Below, one piece after another: positions 32,818 to 44,303 of a DNA stretch of 64,000 nt. The notes under the pieces are model-generated. The model saw nothing but the letters and a program-made list of their open reading frames with translations, ran no database searches and was not told where the DNA came from. This stretch comes from Leptodontidium sp. MPI-SDFR-AT-0119 (Eukaryota; Ascomycota; Leotiomycetes; Helotiales; Leptodontidiaceae): assembly GCA_020726505.1 (NCBI GenBank), contig JAHLEZ010000012.1, positions 620,001 through 684,000 on the forward strand, read 5' to 3'. A program made the translations under genes and the position numbers. Each line of letters starts with the position of its first letter. Within the stretch, counting starts at the first letter, position 1.

Positions 32818-34979
32818 ATGGCATTTCTGAACACAAAAGATGAGGTTGCGTTGTCTCCTCCAACGGCTAGTCCCGGTCATGAAAGCTTTCTTGCAGAGAA
32901 GGATGGAGTTCCCCAAAACTCCACGCCAGATGAACCTATCGTGGAGGAGGGAGAATACATCACCGGATTGAAACTCTTCGTTGTAGTTTGTGCTTGTATT
33001 ATGGCTACATTCCTCATGCTACTTGATGTATCTATTGTCGCTACGGTATGTTACTTCGATTTCTTGGCAGCAAAATTCTCTTACTGACGGGACCAGGCTA
33101 TACCTCAAATCACCAACCACTTCCATTCTTTGCCTGATATTGGATGGTATGGTTCAGCATACCTGCTTTCATGGTAAGTTCCCAATACCAAAGCCCAGAA
33201 TAAGGGAGCGCAGAGACTGAAGGGCGTGTGTAGCTGCGCCTTCCAGCCCTTGTCGGGCCGCATCTACAATCAATTTCCCACCAAGGTGGGTCATCTGCTT
33301 GAGATATCTTGAATAAGTTCGCTTAACAATTCCAGTCCACATACATGATCTTCATCGCAGTCTTCGAATTTGGATCTCTCCTGTCCGCAGTGGCAGTCTC
33401 CTCCAACATGCTCATTGTCGGCCGGGCTGTTGCCGGCATCGGTGCCTCGGGTTTGTTGAACGGAGGGCTGACTATCATTCGTGCTTCTGTGCCAATGGAA
33501 AAGACCGCAAGTGAGTCTTACTCCCCATTTTGTTTTGCTGCTGATGAAACATCTCGAAAGCCTATCTCGGCGCTCTGATTAGCAGTAAGTTGAACGAAAC
33601 CTCGCTGGATTCGTGCTTGGGATACTGATTTCCTGTCAGCGGCCCAGCTGGGAATTCTTCTTGGGCCTCTCATCGGTGGGTCTCTCACAGAATATGTTTC
33701 GTGGAGATGGTGTATGTTCTCCTCTCCCTTCTCGATGTCTATCACCACCAGACTATACAAAGGCTTCTACATCAATCTCCCCGTCGGTGCTCTAGTTATT
33801 CTATCCCTCTGTTTCATCAACATTCCCGACCGCCGTCCTCCCAGCGAGATCAAAACCGGCCTCCAAGCGATCCTAACCTCCTTCGACCTCCCCGGCTTCG
33901 CAATTTTCGCCGGCACAGCCATCATGCTCCTCTTCGCCGTCGAATGGGGGGGTAGTCGGTACCCTTGGAAGAGCGCGGTGGTCATCGGATTATTCTGTGG
34001 CTCAGCAGCAACACTCGTCCTATTTCTATTCTGGGAACATAGAAAGGGTGAAGCTGCTTTACTGCCGTTATCCATTATCAGGCAAAGGATTGTGTGGACG
34101 AGTTGCTTACAGACGTTCTTCATCTGTGCGAATATGACGACGACGAGCTATTATATGGCGGTTTACTTCCAGGCTGTTCGAGATAAATCACCGACTACCA
34201 GCGGAGTCTATCTTTTACCGGCGATCCTGAGTCAGATGCTCTTTGGTATCACTGCTGGGGTTCTGGGTCTGTATTCCCTTTCCTGCTACAGCAGCGCAGA
34301 CTGGGCAGGCGTGCTAATGATAATAGTCACTCGCCTTGGATACTATCTCCCGTGGGCTATCGCAAGCGGAGCATTAGCAACCATCGGAACAGGTCTCCTC
34401 ACCACCCTCGCTCCAACGAGCTCAACTGCCAAATGGGTGTTCTTCCAAATCATCGCTGGTGCAGGCAGAGGCATGGGAATACAAATGGTATATTTCCCTC
34501 CTTCCTATCTCCCCCCTTATCACCCGCACCCTCCGATCTATCACCACTAAATTATCTCATACTTGACTAACATCTACCCTAAGCCAATAGTAGCTGTGCA
34601 AAACCACCTACCACCGCCATCCATATCCCTCGGTCTCGCCTTCGTAGTCTTCTCCCAACAATTAGGCCCCGCCCTCTTCCTCTCCTTCGCCCAAACAATC
34701 CTCTCAGCGACTCTGAAATCCAAGCTCCCATCGGCCATCCCCGGCATAGATGTACAGACCGTTCTAAATACTGGAGCGACGGGCTTTAGGGATGTGGTTA
34801 AGGAGGCGGATGTCAAAGCTGTGGTGCGCGTATATAGTGATGCAGTGGATAACGTTTTTGTGTTAATTACGGCGGCGTCGGGGTGTGCGTTTTTGGCTGC
34901 TTGGGGTATGGGGTGGAGGAGTGTGAAGAAAGTCAAGGAGAAGGATGCAGTGAATGATGATGTGGAGACTAGGGTTTGA
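32818..34979 (+). CDS. MFS drug:H+ antiporter, DHA2 (14-TM) type
   Basis: My nine-exon model (introns 33046-33096, 33174-33233, 33286-33335, 33511-33560, 33585-33639, 33712-33762, 34267-34326, 34488-34583) keeps phase throughout and gives 562 residues. The N-terminal cytoplasmic tail of about 45 residues precedes TM1 (LFVVVCACIMATFLMLLDVS). Family motifs: IGWYGSAYLLS, LSGRIYNQFPTK, IFEFGSLL-like AVFEFGSLLSAVA, GRAVAGIGASGLLNGGLTII (motif region of TM4) and [20 protein letters not shown] with INLPVG (DHA2 motif C and the start of TM6). Further membrane segments follow to SLGLAFVVFSQQLGPALFLS and the last, VDNVFVLITAASGCAFLAAW. The probable role is plasma-membrane export of small toxic or secondary metabolites. 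No biosynthetic enzyme lies nearby, so the substrate is unknown. Regulation by the adjacent Zn2Cys6 factor is likely. Confidence 0.9.
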
Positions 34980-36174
34980 GGGCTTTGCATTGGGCTTCTG
35001 ATCTTGGGCTTCTTTTTTGGTCTAATGCCTTTTGGCACTTACCACCAATAGGAATCTCTCTTCCCATACTTCTTCTTCTTCTTCTTCTTCTTCCTCATCA
35101 AGGATGCAACATTCTTTTCCTTGCTGTCTGCAAGACACGCATGCCTCGGTCGGAATCCTAGCTTGACGCTAGCGATTAGCGAAAGTCAACAAATGAGGCG
35201 TGGAGATTTTCCTTCTTCAGATTCAACTCCAAACGTTGGTTAACTGATGACTTTGTGCTTTGGTATTCTCGCTATGTTCTTCTTGCAAAGATTGCTCTCA
35301 CATGCGGCCATCTTTGACTGAATCCAGGATCGGCAATGGTCACACACCTTAGCAACGGCAAATCAAGAAACCGGGCCTGCGGGAGTCCAGTTCATTACGA
35401 CAGTACTTTCGGATCAAGGGATGGTAGATAAGCAGTTAAGGGGCTTTTTATATGGCCTTTTCGGTAACCGAGGTCTGTCATGAGGGGTGGTACCCGGGAA
35501 CTTTCTATAATTCCGGAGTTTGAATGAATGCTGACTGTGTGTTTTGATATGCCAAATAAACATCCTCACAACTCATGTTCTACGAAACACATGCAGCTAT
35601 CCATCTTGTTTACAATAACATAAGCATAAGCAAGCGGTCTTGCAGCTTGCTTCAGTTCCATGAACAGTTTGTCAAGGAAAAAGCTCACCAATAGCTCTAT
35701 TGCCTGTGGAAGGTTCCTTCCCGACTTACCTTCTAGAGTATCCTGAGCGAAGCCTACCTGCAGCCACCGTCGGAATGCCCGGCACGGATGAAGTGATTGA
35801 GGAGCAGGGTTAGGAGGGGGGCAGAATGACAGACAGGGTGCCAGTTAATGTCTTCGAAAACGTATCAGCTGGGGAGGCATCCCGTCAAGTAATCGTATCG
35901 ACAATTGGAATTCGTATATTAGCCTCGACTGTCACAACTGAGGTTGGAGCGATGTAGTGCCCTAGGCAGCTCTCCGATACCAGTATTTTACAGATATCAC
36001 AAGACCATACGGTTGCAAGCATATCTTAGCAGGAGGCCAAAGGAGGTCAGGATCAAACGCTGGACAAGTTCGATGGCACTTATGGTGCAGGAAAGACACT
36101 CTAACACTTGCGGAGGAACGAGTTCTGCGTTGATTATTCATTTATAACCCTATCTTAAGCCTCTTGCCACAACT
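34980..36174. other. Intergenic sequence, no gene recognised
   Basis: It contains a TTC microsatellite at about 35069-35094. No frame of interest. Confidence 0.5.
35069..35094. repeat. TTC trinucleotide microsatellite
   Basis: About eight TTC units downstream of the MFS gene. Confidence 0.9.
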
Positions 36175-36570
36175 TTACTCGCCGTCTGACTTTACAGTCA
36201 GATAACCTTCCGGACCTCTTGCTGAGCTCCATGCACTCCCTTTCGATCCTGTAATAGCCCCTCTAAGGCTACTCAAATGGTCGATCCATTGCTTTGCTCC
36301 AGCTCCAGCAGTGACTCGTACTGCCGAAAACACATTCTCAGATGCCACCGCGATTATTTGACAAGAACCCAGGGCTGTCAGCATATCCTCGAAGATATTT
36401 TTATGAACCTTTCCCGTGGCTTGACCAGACTGCATATGGATGCATTCCTGCTTTAAGCCCTTGTCCTCCCAACCTTGTTGTAGCTCAACTACATCCTTGT
36501 CAATGCCACTAGCCTTTGCTCTGGGCTGCTCGTGCAATCTGCGACTGACATTTGAAGAATTTGCTAACAA
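36175..36570 (-). CDS. Hypothetical protein fragment or exon
   Basis: The open frame of 131 codons begins with TTG, so it is a downstream exon or a remnant. Sequence such as DVVELQQGWEDKGLKQECIH, TGKVHKNIFEDMLTALGSCQ and FSAVRVTAGAGAKQWIDHLS is protein-like and unbroken, suggesting recent constraint. I do not recognise a domain with confidence. An upstream exon on the minus strand beyond 36570 would be needed for a start. Low confidence that it is an expressed gene. Confidence 0.35.
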   Translation of the reverse strand: MLANSSNVSRRLHEQPRAKASGIDKDVVELQQGWEDKGLKQECIHMQSGQATGKVHKNIFEDMLTALGSCQIIAVASENVFSAVRVTAGAGAKQWIDHLSSLRGAITGSKGSAWSSARGPEGYLTVKSDGE

Positions 36571-37094
36571 CTACAGTTATACCTGCTATTCCGCGTCTGT
36601 ATACAAAACGTGGTGGGGTTCGTGCTGCGACTGAATTGGAGATAGCCACATTTGGGAGTAAGGCGCAGGTCAGAGCCCAGAGCCATCTGACATACTAACG
36701 TTAGTCACATGATCATTTGCTTAGCCTCTTTTGGTAGTTGGGGCTATGACTCTTCTCGCGAGTGTGGAGGGGAAGCCGATTTTGTAAGCGAGTGTATAAA
36801 AGAATTCCACTCTAGCAACTTATATCATCTAAAGGTTTGCGCATATCTAAGGCAAAGCTTTATCTCGTGATTTTCGCCAACAGTGCCACTTAGCGTGGCA
36901 GAGACAGGTGGCGCAAGCGGAACACGTCATCTTTGCACCGCCACTCTACAGCAGACATCCTCAGCTCCCCTCGACTCAGAAGATATCTCGACGCCTTTTG
37001 TCCCAGCCGCGTCTCGTTTTATTTTTATACTCAGACAGGTACGGAGACCAAGCAATGTAAAATCCTCACATCCACTAACTGAAAAAGATATAAA
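36571..37094. other. Intergenic sequence
   Basis: No gene recognised; leads into the coiled-coil pseudogene at 37095. Confidence 0.45.
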
Positions 37095-37415
37095 ATGACT
37101 AGAAAGATTACAGACGCTCGGATCAAAGAGCTACAGAGTCTTCAGAAGAGGAAGAACGAAATTGCTGAGAAGCTACGGGCGAAACAAGCTGCTATATAGG
37201 ATCTACTAGATGCTATAGACGAGGCCACCTAAGATTCCACCCAGTCGTCTTCAAGAGCAGCATTAGAAAAGCGTGGAAAAAACAAAGGAAAGCCTGCTTT
37301 CAGCCATCAAGATGCCCTTGAGGTCAATCAACTGGAGATTGCGCGATTGGAGGAAGATTACGCTGAGGTTATAAAAGAGTTGGAAGGTTTCGAAGCTTTA
37401 AAGGATGGTGTTTGA
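37095..37415 (+). pseudogene. Small coiled-coil protein with two RIP-type stops
   Basis: ATG at 37095, stop at 37413-37415; 106 codons interrupted by TAG after KQAAI and TAA after DEAT. Between the stops the frame is coherent: KITDARIKELQSLQKRKNEI, DLLDAIDEAT, LEVNQLEIARLEEDYAEVIK and ELEGFEALKDG. Charged heptads indicate a helical coiled coil. Both stops are explained by CAG to TAG or CAA to TAA changes. It resembles short coiled-coil proteins that recur near fungal mobile DNA, but I cannot name a family. Confidence 0.6.
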
Positions 37416-37499
37416 AATTGTTAGTGTATAGAGGGGTTTCGACGGGCGTATTTCCAAACCAAATATGACGCTCTAGCCACGAGTAAAAAGCTGCTCCTG

Positions 37500-39000
37500 C
37501 CTGAAGTAAATCTCGAGAGAATTTGTTTCTAAGTGCAAGGCATTTCTATATTCACATCACTTGTGGGAACAGTAGCGTCTGTGATCCCAAGAGACTTTAG
37601 CTCCACGCAATATGCCATGAAATCTCGAGTCTTCCGCTCCACGATAGCCCGTCGAGTTAGGTCCTCGTCCATAAACCTTTATATACGACCTTCCAAATCT
37701 TTCTGTTTGTAAAGGAACCAATCGAGATATCGTGCCACAAAATAGTCCATTTCAGTCTAGTTATTTAATGTAGCTTGGACTAAAATACCTCTATTCTCAT
37801 GTACTCTCGTCTATTCGTTCGATAACAGTAACACCCCGTTGAATATTTTCAGCTCTTAGTCTTTGACAACTTGCCGAAACTTGTCTAATTCCTTAACGTA
37901 GCCTATATATAGCAAGGGAAGGGCCAGGAGATTAGTGCCTCGATATATTAACCACGTCGGGGGCATGAAAAATTGAAGAGGAACGACACGACTCCATTCC
38001 TAGTCAAGAAGAGCCACAATGTCCATGGCCTCGTTAACTATTATATTGTAGGGTTCCAAATCACCATGCGCTAGCACAAATAGGCCATTGTCGAGCGTAT
38101 AATCTATCCACTTCTCTTTCGTGAACTAAGAGAATTGATATAGATTGTAAAGAGTTTCATTGCTATCCGCTTTATTATAAACACTCTTTTTGCCCTTCTC
38201 AAATGCGTTTTTCGCAATATTTAACAGAAGAGACACATAGTCAGAAGCTGACACCAGTCTACCTCTAGACCCAGCGTGAATACAAGAGGGTTATAAACCT
38301 TCCAGCTCTTGTTTATTCAAGCTAATTGATATTAGCCTCGTATAGACATCGATCCTATCGGGGCCACAAGAGAGGACACCGATAGATGAGAACTCAAGTC
38401 GCCGCAGTTGTATATAAATACATGCCAGCTGATTATAGAGATATTGTCGCTGTTCATCTAATAAGGTCTTTAATCCTACCTCAGAGAGTATTCGGCCTTC
38501 AATGTATTCGAGAATCATGAATTAAGTGATGACTCTAGGGTTGTCGCATAAAAGAGAGCATGTTTAAATACGAGGGATAGGAATTTTCGTCTTTTTAGTA
38601 ATAAGTCTGAAGGGAAAATCATTAGTATAAGCATTTGTCTTTCTCCTAAGGAAGACCTACTATATAATAGTAAACTCCCTCTCTATCTTAGCTTGAGCCC
38701 CGAAAGCTAAGCACGGTAACAGAGGCACGCGAACCACCCAACGGTCCCCCTTCTCACTAATCTTACTATCAATGCGAAACTAAACAAAGAAGCAGATATT
38801 ATAGCTCCCTCTCTTAGACTCCTTAAAGAAATCACAAGGGTCGTTATCGTGGTATGAGGATACTAGGCTACAAATATCGCTTGGCTTAATAGTATCGATG
38901 AATTTGTCACGCGCCCGGTGGATGCGCTTCTCGACGATGCGATCTAATATTTGTTAGCTAGTGGGGGATGGAGAATGGGTTTCGAGGGCGAGTCTAAACA
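37500..39000 (-). pseudogene. APH-fold phosphotransferase, decayed
   Basis: Segments in minus-strand order: RIVEKRIHRARDKFID and VSSYHDNDPCDFFKESKRGS (about 38800-38980), WVVRVPLLPCLAFGAQAKIE, MILEYIEGRILSEVGLKTLL (38518-38291) with QLACIYIQLRRLEFSSIGVL, then the catalytic FVLAHGDLEPYNIIVNEAMD (about 38035-38095; HGD and N are the expected Brenner-motif residues) and VALLD-stop-EWSRVVPLQFF, where Trp of the DWEWS motif has become TAG. Many stops have the C-to-T pattern. This is the phosphotransferase enzyme family (APH/choline-kinase-like), common and unspecified in fungi. Not functional. Confidence 0.7.
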
Positions 39001-40385
39001 ATTCGGGGGCAAATTAGTTGAGTTTATAGACTACCGCTGGGGAACAATACCTGACAATTGAGGCCAGTTCCTCGTTTTGTTTGCGACAAGCGGATGGAAT
39101 AGTCGACCTAATAGTGGGGATGTAGTTGTATTTCCTAAAGATGAAACGGAAGTTGGGAGGAAGTTGACCAAGGACGCGGCCGCTAGTGGATTAGACATTG
39201 AAATATCACGTGCCACGGTACACCTTATGTTTCGACTGTTTGCATGAAATCTAGAGCTTCGTGAATGAGAGACAGTAAAAATATAGAATTATACGGTTTG
39301 GTTGGGTATATGCGGCATATCTACGTTAAATCTATGCCGTTTTTCATCCCCGCTATAACTATATTAACGCGGATCCTTAAGTAGTAGTCATTAGGCGGGT
39401 TACCCGGTAGATGGATAATGGAATACTTTTTCTAATAAGTTTAGTCTTCTTCTTTAGGAGTTGAGAAAGCCAATAGTTATTCGCCACTAATTCGTAGAAT
39501 TTGTGGGTTATTAGTAGTAAATTACCCTTGTTTCTATAGGGGGTCAATTTTCTAATAGTATTACCACCACTAGCTAACAACAATCAAGTAACGAGAAGGT
39601 AATGTCTTTGGAATTTAATAATAAAGCAATAATACTATCACGTATCAGAGGGCTAAGAGATAATCTTTTCAACTTAGTCCATATATAAAACGTTATAAGG
39701 CATCCCATTTCCTTACAGAGTGTATCCTATGTTACATCACGATAGCGAAGAGAAGGAATCCGTATAAAGGGGCTTCGGGGAGGAAGAACACAGTAGTTAA
39801 GAAAGCCCACGAATTAGGCCAACTTCCTAGGTTTAAGGTAGCTCTATTCATTCGTCGGCGGGGCCGAGTCACCTCATACCGTTCAATCGATGACGAAACT
39901 TAGTAGCTAGTAAAGGCAGAAATTGTAAGTTGAACTGGCATCGAACCCGCATGTAACTAATCCGTATCATCCAGGATTTCGCGTACCCTATGCCGACGAA
40001 TCTTCTACCGCGTCACTTCGAGGTAGAGCAGTATGTTCCGGTCCAATAAGACGGTTTGGGCACCTTGTTCCCAAGTAAAAGATACTACTTAGTAGACCAT
40101 CAATGAGAAATCAATTCCACTCTATTTATTCGATGCGGTGAGTATACCAAGTAATAAGGAGGAGAGAATGTAAAGCAAATTATACAGTAGCGACGGTTAT
40201 AATAGATAGCATCTCTCCATAAGACTTAATAGAAAGAGTTCCTCTGTATTTAATATAATTGATTTATATTTCTTGCTCGGCGTTAATACTAATCCGAAAT
40301 AGTATCGCACTTAATACTTCGTTACGAATACTCGTTATACTCTTCTCCCCTCTCTAAAGTTTACCTTCAAAGAGTTCCTTTTTAG
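39001..40385. other. AT-rich decayed sequence
   Basis: Stops in all frames. Apart from the MADS-like scrap at 39742-39903 nothing is recognisable. Confidence 0.5.
39742..39903 (+). pseudogene. MADS-like domain scrap
   Basis: The plus frame reads IAKRRNPYKGASGRKNTVVK then KAHELGQLPRFKVALFIRRR and GRVTSYRSIDDET before a stop. The order (basic K-R-R start, KKAHELG, then an 'ALFIRRRGR-x-TSY' strand) recalls MADS-box DNA-binding domains and the short MADS-like proteins of some fungi. No start and no further domain. Low confidence. Confidence 0.35.
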
Positions 40386-41810
40386 TCTTTTCACGTTTTC
40401 TTTAGTTCCCCTCCACCGCCTATAAAGGAATGAGTTTGGAAGGGTGTTCTAGAATTGGGCACACCTTGCCCAACGTGGCGGGACGACACAGGGCCTAAGA
40501 GTACTTAAGGTCATGAAAGTCGAGGAACCAGCCGCGTAATATACTATAATATTTGTCTATTATTGTGAATTTCAAGTACAATATTTAGGAAAATCCCATC
40601 CTCAAGCCGCCGTAATAAAATCGAAGTCAACGACTTGCTCCTTTTCGTTATTGGAATTCCAAGACCTACGCTCGGCTTCGTAAGCGAAACGGATGCGTGG
40701 AATCAGCCTTCTTAGGGATACAGCTTACTTGAGGAAGCAATACTAGTCTAATTAGCTAATATTTGTAATGTACTATCTAGTTGCTCCTTACATTTATTAG
40801 ACTCTCAAACGACCCTTCTAGAGTATATAAGATGAAATTAATCGCGTCCCTAGACTATTTCTCATCATTTAGAATAAGGTAATAACGAGAAAGTATCATT
40901 TATTCTATAATTTCAGCCAAAATTGGAAAATCCAATAGAACTTATGAGAGTTTAGGGCTCTTATATAGTCTATTATACTTGAGCTCTCGAGGATCTAGGA
41001 CTTTGACGAGTAGATCAGCATAAACTGTGTAGTAAATATAGGGAAAACTAACCAAGTTTGATATTTCTATTAAGAGACAATCGGATATTTTCTTGCGAGA
41101 GGTCTTTGCACGAAAGCCTCAGTGACGAGATAAAAGCCACGCCCTTTAGAACCTATATTATTAGCTATTACGTGTGTTCGTGAGTAAGGGTATTTAGTAC
41201 CTCGATAAGTATTGTCGCTATCTCTCGCTCTTCTAGTTTATATTTCTAGAATTCCAACTGAGCGAAAGAGACGTCAAGATATTCTATGACAAGAAAAATC
41301 CTGTTATTATAATAATAGATCTCTTCAATAACTGCGATGTTTAAATACTTGATCTAGGGAAAGATTAGCGGGTCCCCTAAAACTTCAAAAGGAGAAACCT
41401 CTTAAATATTAACAAGCTAGAAGGACGATACTTTACGTAGGGTTAATGTGGTCTAGCTAAGATGTCGAATGTAGTTATAGTCATCCCACGGATTCTTAAG
41501 TAACACCCTAAGTACACTTCAGAGTCTCTAGGGAGTTCCTGAATCTATCGAACTTAAAGGAGCCTCGTTAATATTATTAGATAGGCGGCGCTAAAAGGCT
41601 TAAACCCTTCGCAAATAATAGAGTACTAGTTAGCTCATTATATCAATAACAGGGAAATTAATTACTGTCTTTTAAGAGACTTCTCAATCTTCTCGGAGAG
41701 TATTATAACCGAGAATATATAATCCGTAGTTGTTGCTAGCCGTTTTATAGTGCTTGTCACTAGTCTCAGGTAGATATTTTAAGCGAGGTGGTCACTTTGA
41801 CCATCAACAT
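40386..41810 (-). pseudogene. Kinase-bearing dispersed repeat, copy 2 (more heavily mutated)
   Basis: Colinear with copy 1 (20831-22244) over essentially its whole length, for example the block GTTCCCCTCCACCGCCT at 20860 and 40406 and the end block ATATTTTAAGCGAGGTGG at 22223 and 41774. Differences are overwhelmingly G/A and C/T (CCGCCTGTGAAGG versus CCGCCTATAAAGG; CAAGATGTTCCAC versus CAAGATATTCTAT), with copy 2 the more AT-rich, and a short deletion near 41722. The pattern is what RIP of a duplicated sequence leaves. No usable reading frame. Confidence 0.75.
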
Positions 41811-42076
41811 TCGAATAGGTTTAATCACTACCTCTTTACTCACAAGCCTTCTGAGCAAAGGCACACTCGATCTAGGAACCACGGCATTCCTGACCTATAG
41901 TTATAAAGAACGGTTTACTAAGGCCGATTACACGCAGACGAAGCCAGAGCAATACTACGTGCAGTAAGCCAACCTATAGAGCTTTGCACATTTAACTAGT
42001 ACAATATTTGACAAAGCGCAAACCGTTGCCCAAAGTTAGAGAGAGGAAGACAAGTGCTAACTTAGATTGAGTTACT

Positions 42077-42882
42077 CTAATTACAGAAGTTCCAATTGCA
42101 AATAAACGATACACAAAGGGACAAAACAAGTGTGTAACAAAGAGCACCAAAACTCAGCCCTACGATATGCCCATTCGAAACTTTAATACCAACGATATCG
42201 CGCAAGTCCCATGACGCCTGTTTTGTGAAGATTATAGGGAGCATAAGGAAAGAGCAGGCAGCAATGCTCCAGAAAACAACAAAACCCTTCAGTAGTATGC
42301 CAGAGGGGCGAAAGCGCTGTATGAAAGTACAGTAATGAGAAGAGACCACAGCTGCTACAGTGAGGATAAGCATCACTGTAGATACAATTGCCCAGGCTAG
42401 CGATGTGTGGGTTATTCCGGAGGCAATACCCTTGAGAGCATATATATCCTTGATTCTCGTCGCAGACCCCAGAGGAATATTCAGCGTCGCGAGGTATATC
42501 GGCAATGGTTGGCAGTCGGTGTGCGTAGCGAATCCGAGACAACATTGAAATGTTCTAAATGTGATGTTTTAGAGCCGGGCATCGAAGGGATCGTCGGGGC
42601 TTGGGTTTAGTAGACTATGTCGCAAGAGTCTTTGGGGTCTAATACTCTGGAACTGTCGAGGTTAGTGCGCGAAGTAGAATGACATATGTAGTAACATACA
42701 AATATCACCATCACACCTGTAAGCTTATATGTCTCTGCTTGTAAAGCAAAAATGCACAGAGTAAGTTCCGCGACAGCTGCCAATATGAAAATAATTATTA
42801 GCAAGGCAGTGAAGAGACTTATATTGACGGCCAAAAAGGAACGCATATCAGCAGCAGGAAGGAATTGGGAAATGAAAGTCAT
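42077..42882 (-). CDS. Four-TM membrane protein (Sur7/PalI-like topology)
   Basis: Exon 1 starts at 42882 (MTFISQFLPAADMRSF) and carries TM1 (LFTALLIIIFILAAVAELTL). A later exon, open from about 42545, reads TFQCCLGFATHTDCQPLPIY, a Cys-containing loop, and then three membrane segments: LAWAIVSTVMLILTVAAVVS, GILLKGFVVFWSIAACSFLM and VGLSFGALCYTLVLSLCVSF, ending SFICNWNFCN at 42077. The donor is probably at 42716; the middle (42550-42715) does not splice cleanly by eye, so an extra exon or a lesion there is possible. One TM, a long extracellular loop with Cys, then three TMs is the layout of Sur7/PalI proteins of the cell cortex; sequence support for that family is weak. Confidence 0.45.
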
Positions 42883-43610
42883 TGAGAGGGAACTACGAGG
42901 ATATGACTAGATAAAAATTCTACATTTGGCGAATACGGATCTACTTAAATGCTAAGATACAGGCTTAAGACTAAATGCGCTGGCAGTCATCTAGGGTACA
43001 ATAAACTAGAAAATCGAACTGGAAGGGGATGAGATGCTAGAACCATGACAGCCAGGGTATGAAGAAATACGAGGCTTGTAGATGATAACTATTTGATGGT
43101 TAAGTGGCCACGTACTGACGAATTATTGCCAGCCGTTTTGTGGTGGTTGTCACTGGTCTCATCTGGATATTTTAAGCGAGGTGGTCATCGTGACCATCAA
43201 CATCGAATGGGTATCCTCAAAATCTTTATCGATATTGAAGGGTCGGGGGAATGAGGTGGTGAGGAGGAGCCCCTGGTTGATTCCAGGGCCCAGTGCACCA
43301 TGTCTCAAACCTGGGCCGCCAGCTGCCTCGGAACTTTTATTCCCGACAAATACAGTCGGGGGAAGCGGCGTTCAAGGCGAGGGGGGATGGGGGTGAATCG
43401 GACGCGTGGGGTAAAACACCACAAAGAAAATGAAGAGGTTGTCATCGAAAGCAGACATGAGGCGCAACGCCTTTATGAGAAGCAATTCATGTATTATACA
43501 ATAAGTCATGGTATCATTGTATCGTACAGTTTTCCTCACACCTTTTGCAGAAAAATGAAATGAAAAATTGCCAACAATACGCCGCACAATCCGAACTCCC
43601 AAGTCCTCGC
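42883..43610. other. Intergenic sequence with repeat scraps
   Basis: Contains the third copy of the kinase-repeat end (about 43122-43200) and, at about 43284-43340, a block that recurs at 55010-55063. No gene recognised. Confidence 0.5.
43122..43205. repeat. Third partial copy of the kinase-repeat end
   Basis: GCCAGCCGTTTTGTGGTG, TGGATATTTTAAGCGAGGTG and GACCATCAACATCGAATGGG match the ends of copies 1 and 2; copies 2 and 3 share sequence beyond the point where copy 1 diverges. Only the terminal 80 bp or so is present. Confidence 0.7.
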
Positions 43611-44019
43611 CTATGCAATTGACTGTTCCTCCTTCCCCAGACGGCCGATTGCCGTGTGGAACGCCATGATCATCCCATCATACATTATATCATGGTCGTG
43701 GAATGTGCCTGTGAAGATGTCCCCATCTCTAATTGGAAAAAGAGTGGATCGGAGCTTGCGAGCCAGCGGTTTGAGGTTCTCGAACTTCGGTGCAAACTCT
43801 ACGGTGGTGTTCTCGAATCGGTTTTTTTCCCATATCCCCCACCTTATTCCGAGCAATTTCTGTATATATCCCAGTATACCAACCTCGCAGTATATTTGTC
43901 TTTGGTCTCACCACCTTGCTGGGTTTTTGCTTGCCTGTACCTTCGTAGCCATATCGAATGCACATCCAAACGAAGACGTAAAAAAAAGACTCGAGGTCGT
44001 GCCGATATGTGTATTGCAT
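43611..44019 (-). pseudogene. FunK1-type kinase, C-terminal fragment
   Basis: From 44019: MQYTYRHDLESFFYVFVWMC then IRYGYEGTGK, TNILRGWYTGIYTEIARNKV; after a 7-A run near 43827 the frame changes to KNRFENTTVEFAPKFENLKP and LFPIRDGDIFTGTFHDHDIM, ending at 43611. TYRHDLESFFYV-x-VW and YDGMI-x-AF near the end are hallmarks of the C-terminal lobe of FunK1 (Pkinase_fungal) proteins. The catalytic region upstream is absent; instead 44020-44300 is the promoter of the next gene on the other strand. It is the complementary half to the relic at 3946-4679, but decay and distance do not prove common origin. Confidence 0.75.
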
Positions 44020-44303
44020 AGTGACTTAGTTTTTAGAATCCCTTCGCCCCTTGGATAATTGATTTGTTGCTCGATATGCTGCACGAATCCCAAATAGTTA
44101 AATTTCTGGAACCTCTTGCGGCCAAGCTTGGCCTAGAACGGCCTGAATGCCTCGGAGTCAACTTGGTCACTGCCATTAGCTAACCTTACGAGGCTAGGTC
44201 CTGCCCCTATCAGTACGCTTACCGTTTCGGGGAAGGTATTTCACGTGATCCTCCTCCTGAACATCTCCCAGAACCTCGCTCGTCTTCTGTCAATTATCAC
44301 AAC

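Noticed and set aside
33767..34123. Long antisense frames inside the MFS transporter and other genes
   Set aside because: They are mirror images of GC-rich coding exons and lack domains; the sense gene has conserved motifs and phased introns.
30180..34979. A full secondary-metabolite gene cluster around the regulator and transporter
   Set aside because: No PKS, NRPS, terpene or tailoring enzyme is visible within 10 kb on either side; only the regulator-transporter pair is supported.
39940..40040. tRNA-like string (ATCGAACCCGC) in AT-rich DNA
   Set aside because: No acceptor stem pairing or A/B box arrangement could be made; probably chance or decayed sequence.
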